Source of the DNA: Epithemia pelagica
Taxonomy: Eukaryota; Bacillariophyta; Bacillariophyceae; Surirellales; Surirellaceae
Direction of reading: 5' to 3'
NCBI GenBank assembly: GCA_946965045.2
Contig: OX337228.1
Coordinates: forward strand, 5,084,001 to 5,148,000
Length of the DNA: 64,000 bases
The position numbers and the translations under genes were made by a program. The notes below the pieces were generated by a model. It searched no databases. It saw only the letters and a program-made list of their open reading frames with translations, and had not been told where the DNA came from. This document shows, one piece after another, positions 30,382-37,662 of the stretch; positions within the stretch are counted from its first letter, which is position 1; each line of letters starts with the position of its first letter.

Positions 30382-31467
30382 TTATTCGAAAGGGAGCTTC
30401 GGCGCCTTGGTATTCGTTCTAATGTCATTCGAAGGCTTTGAGAAAAAGCCATGAGGATTCTTTACATTGGCTCGGAATTCCACCCAACAATCCGCACCAG
30501 CTGCCTGCGAATCAATCATTTTACGGCCACCATGGAGAACTCGGCCAGATTGTAGCTCTGGAAGTGATGCAGCCATGAGCGATTCTTGTGCCTCGGCGAA
30601 CATGCTTGAGTAGCTTGTACGATCACAAAGCCGAACATCGATTCCGAGGAAATCTGGATGCCGAATAACCAGCTGTCCAGCTTTAGCCCCAGTGTGACCT
30701 ATCTCCCTTTGTTGAAATGATGCATCATCGCTCAGACGCTCTGAACAACTCTGGACCGAATCGCAGTGAAATACAAATGAAGGAGGAGACAATCTCAAGT
30801 CCTCTGCAGCGGTTGGGAGCGGTCGTATACATAGACCACTGGAGTACTGGTATAGGCCTGCAACAGGCCTTTTCAGCTGAGATATCCTCAGTTCCTTCAT
30901 AAGAGCCATGCCTGGAAGACTGGAAGAGTCGGTGGGCAACGCAATTTCCTTCAGTGAATTGGTTGAAAAGCGGTGTACCGAATCGGGACGAGCAGTGCTT
31001 TCATCAAATCCCAATAGTGTCGATTTCCTCCGTCCAAGCAAGTCGGATGCACGAAGGGCATCCCCGAGCGTTGAACGTAACATTATTGGGAAATACCTCC
31101 AAAGGGACTGAATGTTTTCGGCTAGAGTGGTTTTACTCTCGTCAAGTGTGTTGCTCTCGATGATGCCAAGAACCTGCTGATGTTGAGAGGAGGGCAGCGG
31201 CGATAGACTCGTAGTCGGATGGACAGAAATCCAGTGTATCAACGCTCCCGTGTTGGGACATTCGAGAGCAATAGAATCCCATTTTGGTGCAAATGGACTG
31301 GTTTGTTCAAAAACTCTTTTCCATATGGTAGTGTCGTGTTCGTTGTTGTTATGTGTTTCTTCTTTAAAGCGCCATCCACAGATCACTGCAAGCCGCTCCC
31401 GACATTGTCTTGATGCTTGCGGAGAGGGAGAAAGAAGATGAACGACGGGAACCAAGCTTTTTTTCAT
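30382..31467 (-). CDS. Hypothetical protein, 361 aa
   Basis: Single exon starting at ATG 31467, convergent with the plastid methyltransferase-like gene (44-bp gap). I do not recognise the family. The N-terminus reads MKKSLVPVVHLLSPSPQASRQ. Then come mixed alpha/beta segments (WDSIALECPNTGALIHWISV, FVFHCDSVQSCSERL, LVIRHPDFLGIDVRLCD) and a C-terminal AGADCWVEFRANVKNPHGFFSK. The alternation of strands and short helices loosely recalls glyoxalase/VOC folds, without a clear metal site. No signal peptide, membrane span or coiled coil is seen. Its start lies 125 bp left of the mobile element's terminal repeat. Confidence 0.65.
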   Translation of the reverse strand: MKKSLVPVVHLLSPSPQASRQCRERLAVICGWRFKEETHNNNEHDTTIWKRVFEQTSPFAPKWDSIALECPNTGALIHWISVHPTTSLSPLPSSQHQQVLGIIESNTLDESKTTLAENIQSLWRYFPIMLRSTLGDALRASDLLGRRKSTLLGFDESTARPDSVHRFSTNSLKEIALPTDSSSLPGMALMKELRISQLKRPVAGLYQYSSGLCIRPLPTAAEDLRLSPPSFVFHCDSVQSCSERLSDDASFQQREIGHTGAKAGQLVIRHPDFLGIDVRLCDRTSYSSMFAEAQESLMAASLPELQSGRVLHGGRKMIDSQAAGADCWVEFRANVKNPHGFFSKPSNDIRTNTKAPKLPFE

Positions 31468-31553
31468 GGGGACAAAGCTAGTTCAGCGGTAGAACGGAAG
31501 TCTTTCGTCATTTTTCCAATCGAAAAGCGACATCGACACATTCTACATTCTAT

Positions 31554-31574
31554 TAGGAGTACTCGCTACTCCTA
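31554..31574. repeat. Short hairpin TAGGAGTA/TACTCCTA
   Basis: An 8-bp perfect stem (TAGGAGTA with TACTCCTA) with a 5-base loop CTCGC, 18 bp outside the left terminal inverted repeat of the mobile element. It belongs to the intergenic TACTCC palindrome family seen elsewhere in the window. Confidence 0.75.
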
Positions 31575-31592
31575 CAATACTTCTCCTTTAGG

Positions 31593-31629
31593 GTACAAGC
31601 TGAGTTCAGACAGAATGTTCCTGACGTAG
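31593..31629 (+). repeat. Left terminal inverted repeat
   Basis: 37 bp, beginning GTACAAGCTGAGTTCAG and ending TGTTCCTGACGTAG. It matches the reverse complement of 41286-41322 with three mismatches, all in the middle. Immediately outside is AGG. Confidence 0.88.
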
Positions 31630-32223
31630 CGCTCCAGTAGGAAATCTACGTAATCCGCGCGAGCCATCCCCTTAATATAGCCCTTCTATTTATGCCTCTA
31701 CCGTTCTACCAAAAATTGACCATGGTGAACGGTCCTTTTGACCGATCTCTTGCCAAATAGGAGACGGCTCCATGATCCCATGCTCTGAACCTCTTCTCCA
31801 TTCATGGGTTGAGCATGGAGAACGATGTCGGCGCTGCATTCGTTTTGTAGGTGTCGTTTTATCTAGTTGAAGGTGGTCGCCGCGCGATTTACTACGGCGA
31901 CTCACGGCAAAACTTGGTGCAACCAATGCACCTCTATTGTAGAATCGAATGATAGAAGATAGAACAAAGACTATGAACACTTGTAGCGTTGTTCACGTCA
32001 AAAATTGATATTCTTCTCGTTAGATATATGGAACTTAGACTAGAAGTTGCGTCGTTCACAACAAAGATTGATGTTCTTTTCTTTGTTGTGACTCACACAG
32101 CCGTACCTGAACGCAATGTATTGTACGGTAAACGTAACACAACTATAGAATTAGATCGTATTCATAGAGAATGAAGATCCTACTCAAATGATAATCATAA
32201 AACGCTGCTACATTGTTCACTAT
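31630..32223. other. Left subterminal region of the element
   Basis: Non-coding stretch inside the left end. Two diverged copies of a ~40-bp sequence lie at about 31981-32021 and 32045-32085 (shared core GTTCAC-n-CAAA-n-ATTGAT-TTCTT), and TTGTTCAC recurs near 32213 and 32844. Such subterminal repeats are common transposase-binding sites. The open frame 31690-31980 (minus) lacks an ATG at its start and is not annotated. Confidence 0.45.
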
Positions 32224-32796
32224 CTAGGCTTGTTGATGATTAAAGAAGAGATTTTGAAGCGGGTGCTTGAGCATCATCGCACCAAGCGAAATGTTGAAGC
32301 GATCCATATCCTTGCTGCCCATGTAGATTGTAACGACCTGGGGTTCCATGCAGGCTTTAGGGTTGATGGAGCAGCGTGTGTAGAGGCGGATGCGTCCCAT
32401 GGGAGGTCCGTTCTTGCTCGTCTTTCCAGAGACCTGGTCCAGGTGCGACAGAGCAATGAACCCAACTGGAACAACCAACGCTGGTTCCTCATGCTCGCTT
32501 GTTGCATCCCGGTCAAAGACTGCAATCCGTAGGTAGTCGGTCGCAAGCTCCCGCTGCACAAGCAGATGGCCACGGTCGACGATGTTGTGGCCAGTGTCCT
32601 TGTTTCTCGACATGGGCCCGATGAGCGCGCAAACATCGCTGGCATAAAAGCACGACTTGAACGGGAGACCAGCACCACCCTCACGGCCATCCTCTTCGTT
32701 GAACTCGAACTTCGTCCTCATGTTGGTCATCTTGTTTCTTCTTCCTTGCCTCTTCCTGTCGTCTCTGTTTGATTGTTCCATTGCACGGCGGGTCAT
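32224..32796 (-). CDS. Element cargo protein 1, unknown (190 aa)
   Basis: Single exon from ATG 32796. The N-terminus is basic (RRAMEQSNRDDRKRQGRRNK) and the rest is a compact mixed domain: KFEFNEEDGREG, SCFYASDVCALIGP, ATDYLRIAVFDRDATSEHEEPALVVPVGFIALSHLDQV, MGRIRLYTRCSINPKA, PQVVTIYMG. The alternating strands with RIAVFDRD look like a C2-type or jelly-roll beta-sandwich, but I do not recognise it. It is transcribed divergently from cargo gene 2 with 171 bp between, including the 10-bp palindrome GGCGCGCGCC at about 32831-32840. It is the gene nearest the left end of the mobile element. Confidence 0.6.
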   Translation of the reverse strand: MTRRAMEQSNRDDRKRQGRRNKMTNMRTKFEFNEEDGREGGAGLPFKSCFYASDVCALIGPMSRNKDTGHNIVDRGHLLVQRELATDYLRIAVFDRDATSEHEEPALVVPVGFIALSHLDQVSGKTSKNGPPMGRIRLYTRCSINPKACMEPQVVTIYMGSKDMDRFNISLGAMMLKHPLQNLFFNHQQA

Positions 32797-32967
32797 TCGG
32801 AAGTTGCTTCATGCTGCAAGTTGATTTTGTGGCGCGCGCCGATATTGTTCACGAATGAGCGCGGGGGGATTCCCTAGATGACACAAGAACGGAGAGCGGG
32901 CAACAATCAAACAAACAAACACAACAATCAAACGAACGAATCCCTATTGTGTTCTCACTTTCCAACG

Positions 32968-33874
32968 ATGCGCCAGACGCGTAGTGCTACCAAACGAGCT
33001 GAGTCTGCGAAGAAGGAGCAGGAGGACTCCGCCGCAGCTCCCTCCACAACCGCATTTCCCTCCGACAAGGGAAACAAGGGAAACAAGGCAAACAAGAAAA
33101 TGAAGACAAAGACGGCCGTGGACAACAAAACGTCGAAGAAGAAGAAGACGACGACGACGAAGTGTCCCGCTTCGACAAAGAAGCATGTGACCTTCAACCT
33201 TGAGGGTCCTTCGTCGTGGCACGAGCGCGCAAAACAGTGGCAACTCACCATTGGGGATGAAGATGGTATCCCAGTGTTCTTCGTCAGCAACAAGGACGTC
33301 GAATGCGCTAACCTGTCGGATATCGCGGCAGAGCTCCTTGCGATCGAGGCTGTCGGCAAAGAAGGTAAGTTTGATTGTTCATTGTTGGTTTTGAGTCTCC
33401 CTTTCTCACGACGCGCCCTCTGCTGCCACAGACACCAAACCCAACAGCAAGCCCGACAACAAGCCCGACAGCAAGCCCGAGAAGGAGATCAAGAAGGAGG
33501 ACGACGTCGAGAACAAGACTCCAGAGTCTTATGTGACCCCGAAGAAAGTAACTTCTTCCCCGAAGGTGGCGTCTCGAGCTTTCGCACTGACCCCCTCCCA
33601 GAAGCATGCTTTCCAGCGTCGGATTGCTGAGGAACAGGTGAAGGAAAGTGGAGCGACAGACCCTCGCCAGACTTTGAATGAGTCGCTGGCATTGGGAGAA
33701 AACATCCCGTCGTCTCCTCCTTTGTTCTTTAGCAATCCTTCCCGTGCATACCGGACATCCATTGATTCGTATGCCGATGATGGATTTCTCGAGACCCAAG
33801 AAGACTTCATCGGTACGCAGCAAAACGGGCTTTTTGGTCCCGATTACTTGGATCATGAGGACGAGGCGTACTAG
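32968..33874 (+). CDS. Element cargo protein 2, basic nuclear-type (279 aa)
   Basis: Two exons: 32968-33364 and 33432-33874 (67-bp GT-AG intron). The splice restores one frame: VGKE-D-TKPNSKPDNKPDSKPE. The N-terminus is strongly basic with several nuclear-localisation-like clusters (RQTRSATKRAESAKKEQ, KKMKTKT, TSKKKKTTTTK). It then runs ATKKHVTFNLEGPSSWHER-type sequence and an acidic central part (TIGDEDGIPVFFVSNKDVECANLSDIAAELLAIEAV). Exon 2 has a short KPD/KPN repeat, a PSQKHAFQRRIAEEQVKESG helix and a Ser/Tyr/Asp-rich tail. I do not recognise it. The start is placed at ATG 32968; an earlier in-frame ATG at 32878 would add 30 residues. Confidence 0.6.
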
Positions 33875-34400
33875 ATATCTACTGATGGACGTTTTAGGTA
33901 TCCTTAATCACTAAATATGAATCGATTTGTCATCATGGTACTTGTAGTGCTTCTACAGTCGTTCTTGTTGTGATTATCATTATTGTCGTCGTCCAAGTCC
34001 TCGTCATTGTCGTGGCTATCATTGTCGTCGTTGTATTGTAGTCGTCCTTGTTGTAGCTATCATCGCTCATCCCGTTTGTCCTCTTCATCATCGTTATGGT
34101 CGTGATTGTCATGGTCATCATCATCGTCATCGTCGTCATCCAGCTTCCCAGTGTCGGCAGTTGGGTCCCGGTTTGCGGGCGCGTCTCGTATGGATGTACG
34201 AGGGAGTTCGTGATTGGTCCCAGACGAGCTATGATTCTTATCTCATATTTTGCGTTTTCGACACTTCATGGAAACAAACACGACAATGTACTAAAGTATA
34301 ATATGAAGGAATAAACTAATAAATCTTAATGTCATACTGCAACTCAACGTACCATGGTATTCTTTTTCAACAATAACACACTTTCACCACGAGGAAAGAT
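33875..34400. other. Gene-free region with CGTCAT/GTTGT-type simple repeats
   Basis: Between cargo gene 2 and the convergent SET/oxygenase gene. Positions about 33940-34140 are an imperfect minisatellite of TTGTCGTCGT, GTCATCATC and GATTGTCATGG units. The minus-strand translation of this block is a meaningless Met/Thr run. No gene. Confidence 0.65.
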
Positions 34401-37250
34401 CTAAGTTTGATCGGCTTCTTTGCTCGCGATCTTCTTACCAGGTTTATAATTCGCGGCCACAAGCACCTTACGAGGATTGTCACTTAGGACGCAAACACGC
34501 TTGTCCCCGACCCAAAGCTTAACCCCAACGAGCCCACTTCGGCGAACACCAGGGATGTCTTTGTCATGGAAGTAGTAGTCGGAAAGCCTGCTTTCTCCAG
34601 AAGGAAGGTTGTAGGTGTTCTTTGGCATGGGATCGTGAACGGTCCCATCTTTTCCTTGGTACACGTAGAAATGTGCACGTGGATTCCCCATCTCCCCAGT
34701 CTTAAAGCCACCAGCATGGACAGTATCTCCTCGAACGAGGAGAAACGTGCCATATGGGATATGTACCACTTTACCCAGCTCGTTCATATAATCCTTGTGC
34801 TTCTCACCGCGGAAACTCCACAATTCAACGGACATACCCTCCTCCGCCAGGGGCATGAAAACAATAAAAGGCATGCGTTCCCGGAGTGGCAGATCTGCAT
34901 TCGCTCTCCGAGTCTTTTTGATTGGTTGCTTCCCGGAGGGCGTTTTGGGACCTTCGGACATGTTCCCTGTTACGCTCTGGAACAAGAAGTCGATGTGAGG
35001 TTCTTGAACTTTTGCCTCTGTGGTCTTCATGAACGAAAGGTGAATGTTGATTTGGTCCGCAAATGAATCATCTTTTGCGTAGTTCATCCCATAGAGAGCT
35101 GAGGCAAGCAGCTGCTTGAAATTGGCCGTGACCTTTGCAGCATGTTCGGGGTTAACGTGGCCGAAGTACCGAATGTTGGACACCATTCCCTCATGTTCCA
35201 TCATTGCCATCAACAAATTTGGTGTGTAGTCTTGAACAGATTTGAAAAATTTGCCCTTTCCTTTCTGGTCCAAGCCTGTGCTGTGCCACGCATTCTCCAA
35301 CATTTCGAGGAGATCTGGCGGAGTTGTCAAAAAATATCCTCGATACATTTTGTTTTCAATATCGTACAGCCATTTGAAATACTTCGAGCGCAATTCTCTA
35401 TGTAACAACTTCATTTTCTCGAAACGCTCATTCTCCTTCGCTTTCGCATCGATCGCTTCCATCTCCTCAAAAATACTATCCGTGTCATCTTCTGCCATTA
35501 CCACTGGTACGAACATTCCAGTACTAGGGCTGGGATTGGCTTGAGTGGCGGGTTGAGCTTGTGCTGCAGGTAGGACGGGACTGCTGGGAAGGAGCACGGG
35601 TTGAGCTTGTGCTGCAGGTGGGATGGGATTGCTCGGAAGGAGGTGGGGTGAGCCTTCGACCGGCTGGGTCGTGCGTTGTTGTTGCTGCTGATGATGGAGC
35701 GATGAAGGTAGAGTCCCCCCGTAACCTCCATAGTTGGGTTGATTGTAGGACGGAGGATGTCCATGGTACTGCGGCGGAGGATGACTCGTCGGAGGATGAG
35801 GATAATGCGGCGGAGGATAAGGATAATGCGGCGGAGGATGATGATTGTACTGCGGCGGAGGGTAATTGTACTGCGGCGGAGGATAATTGTACTGCGGCGG
35901 AGGATGGTGATAATATTGCGGAGGATAATGCGGCGGCAGCTGAGGGGGCGAATTGTAGTGCTCAGAAACGTATTGCGGAGGAGGCGGAGAAGGAGGACGA
36001 GCAACAGTAGCAACTGGACGGAAAACAGTAGAAGGAGAAGTTAAGACAGGCTTCTTTGTTTTTTTCCCGTCGTCTTCATTTTCATCACTGGGTCGACCGC
36101 GTTTCTTTCCCTCGTCTTCGTCGTCGTCACCTTTCGTCGACGGTCGGATAACCTGTTCGGAGGACGTCGGCGATTCGTCCGTAAGGTTATAAAACAAAGA
36201 CAGCTCGTCGCCCGGCTCAATATTTTTGATTGCCTTAACTAGAAGATTCGGCATGATTCTCACGTTGTAACCGTCGTCCGATTCATCCGGTGGATTGTCT
36301 GTACCGTACAGATGGTGTTGGTGGTCGTTGATTAAGTGCAGCCCCATGCCGAAGTGATCGTCGTTGTCTGCTTGAAGCCTTCGATTGTCACGTCCGAACT
36401 GAATCGCGTACTCGTTGGGTACAACTGTCCGAGACGTGACGTCGTTTCCCGTGTACGCACCAATCACTTCACCATCTTTGATTGTCCGAACTGCAAAAAC
36501 GCCAAACCCGGCGCCTGGGAGTTTTGACTCCTTCACCTCAAACAGAAGCATTTTTCCAAGGTAGATCTTGACTACCGGATTGTTCGCAAATGTGTAACCG
36601 ACATGCTTGCCGATCGGGAAGGTATGTTTTCTGTTCTTCTTGACAGGGAGACCCATTCCACTCGAAAGTGGCACAATCTTCCCCTTTAGCAAGCCAGAAC
36701 CGGGCTTCCGAATTGGAGCTTCTTGGACCGAAAAAGTGGCCGAAATCTTCCGTGAGACATACTCTCCCATAGCACAGGCAAGTACAGCACTGTCTTTGAT
36801 CTTGGAGAGCGTCTTGAGGCCTTCGGTGAAAGTCCTGATTGGATCCCGTCCAGAACGAGAAGGGAGTTTCTCCACTTCCTCGATGCCTTTCTTGTAGTCC
36901 TCTGTGCGCGTATCGATGAGGAGCTGCCGCATTTGAGTTTCCGAATACTGTTTGCTGTGGTCCTTCTCTGGATGGCCACGCCGAACATCTGCAAGCTTTT
37001 TATCCTTCACTTCGGCAAAGTCTTGATCCGAAAGAAACCGATGGTGCTTTGTTGTTGTCGCTTCGTCTGTTGCTGCTGCTTCGGGTGCTGCGGCTGCTGC
37101 TGCTTCGGGCGCCGCTGCTGCTTTGGCTGACTGCTCTTCCGCTGCATCTATTGCAAGTATAAGAGCGTCAAGATTTCCTTTGTCACTCATGCTGTCTCGT
37201 TTTTGAGCGCCTGCTTTTGAATACTGTTTCTTAGGGCTTGGTTTCCCCAT
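34401..37250 (-). CDS. SET domain-2OG-Fe(II) dioxygenase fusion protein (transposon cargo)
   Basis: Single exon, 949 aa from ATG 37250 (reverse-strand context ACCATGGGG). A longer frame starts at 37304. N-terminus: Ala/Glu-rich low complexity (40-65). A SET domain covers about 245-356 (GAGFGVFAVRTIKDGEVIGAYTG, IEPGDELSLFYN); the usual NHxC-x-PN centre is replaced by INDHQHH. Next come a Lys/Arg/Glu nuclear-localisation-like stretch (380-400) and a Pro/Tyr/Gln/His repeat (about 420-505, units PPPQYNY and PPPHYPY). The C-terminal domain (about 590-900) has an oxygenase facial triad: H752 and D754 in EPHIDF, H845 in RGDTVHAGG, with R858 downstream (NPRAHFYVY) as a likely 2-oxoglutarate ligand. 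SET domains methylate lysines; 2OG enzymes hydroxylate or demethylate protein or nucleic acid. The substrate is unknown. Confidence 0.8.
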   Translation of the reverse strand: MGKPSPKKQYSKAGAQKRDSMSDKGNLDALILAIDAAEEQSAKAAAAPEAAAAAAPEAAATDEATTTKHHRFLSDQDFAEVKDKKLADVRRGHPEKDHSKQYSETQMRQLLIDTRTEDYKKGIEEVEKLPSRSGRDPIRTFTEGLKTLSKIKDSAVLACAMGEYVSRKISATFSVQEAPIRKPGSGLLKGKIVPLSSGMGLPVKKNRKHTFPIGKHVGYTFANNPVVKIYLGKMLLFEVKESKLPGAGFGVFAVRTIKDGEVIGAYTGNDVTSRTVVPNEYAIQFGRDNRRLQADNDDHFGMGLHLINDHQHHLYGTDNPPDESDDGYNVRIMPNLLVKAIKNIEPGDELSLFYNLTDESPTSSEQVIRPSTKGDDDEDEGKKRGRPSDENEDDGKKTKKPVLTSPSTVFRPVATVARPPSPPPPQYVSEHYNSPPQLPPHYPPQYYHHPPPQYNYPPPQYNYPPPQYNHHPPPHYPYPPPHYPHPPTSHPPPQYHGHPPSYNQPNYGGYGGTLPSSLHHQQQQQRTTQPVEGSPHLLPSNPIPPAAQAQPVLLPSSPVLPAAQAQPATQANPSPSTGMFVPVVMAEDDTDSIFEEMEAIDAKAKENERFEKMKLLHRELRSKYFKWLYDIENKMYRGYFLTTPPDLLEMLENAWHSTGLDQKGKGKFFKSVQDYTPNLLMAMMEHEGMVSNIRYFGHVNPEHAAKVTANFKQLLASALYGMNYAKDDSFADQINIHLSFMKTTEAKVQEPHIDFLFQSVTGNMSEGPKTPSGKQPIKKTRRANADLPLRERMPFIVFMPLAEEGMSVELWSFRGEKHKDYMNELGKVVHIPYGTFLLVRGDTVHAGGFKTGEMGNPRAHFYVYQGKDGTVHDPMPKNTYNLPSGESRLSDYYFHDKDIPGVRRSGLVGVKLWVGDKRVCVLSDNPRKVLVAANYKPGKKIASKEADQT
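35750..35935. repeat. In-frame minisatellite encoding PPPQYNY repeats
   Basis: A coding minisatellite inside the SET/oxygenase gene: repeated GCGGCGGAGGATAA and TGTACTGCGGCGGAGG units, about 21 bp per PPPQYNY heptad. It forms a flexible Pro/Tyr-rich linker between the SET and oxygenase domains. Confidence 0.75.
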
Positions 37251-37662
37251 GGTCGAAACGCAAAAACTCGAAACACGAAACACAAGAAACACGAAACGCA
37301 GCATTCTCCTCAGCCCTCAGCCCACATTCCAAAAAAAAAATCTTGAGCTCACATACTAAAAAACGGTGAAGTTTTGGTATGTGGGCTGAGTTACTTAAGG
37401 ATTTGCGTGCCAGTTTTGCGATGCGTGCGCGTTTTCGGAGAGGGAGGCGTGTTTCGCGCGAGGTCTGCTCCGAAAATCGTCCATTTTCTCGCTCTCTCAC
37501 ATTTTCGAGGTACTTACAAACTGATAATCCAACACGCAACACGAGCACGCAACACGGAAGTGATCATTGATACCAATAACTGACAAGAAATACATTCAAT
37601 AAAATGGATTGCTGTTATAAATAGTTAAGTTACATGCATTTTGATGATAAATGGAGATTAGA
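37251..37662. other. Promoter-side gap of the SET/oxygenase gene
   Basis: A 412-bp spacer between the end of the transposase gene and the start of the SET/oxygenase gene, both on the minus strand. It contains an A-run near 37328 and an AAACACGAAACACAAGAAACACGAAA repeat-like stretch just upstream of the SET start (37270-37298). No further gene. Confidence 0.4.

Noticed and set aside
31475-31560. tRNA-like sequence: TAGTTCAGCGG fits the tRNA A-box and GTTC...GAAC can form a D stem.
   Set aside because: No anticodon stem, no B-box/T-arm (GGTTCGANTCC) and no matching acceptor strand downstream. At most a tRNA-derived fragment.
31690-31980. 96-codon minus-strand frame just inside the transposon's left end.
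   Set aside because: Begins at GTG, lies in a subterminal non-coding region, and the composition is not protein-like.
33940-34140. Long Thr/Met-rich minus-strand frame over simple repeats.
   Set aside because: Pure minisatellite translation (ATG/ACG/ATC repeats) with no gene structure.
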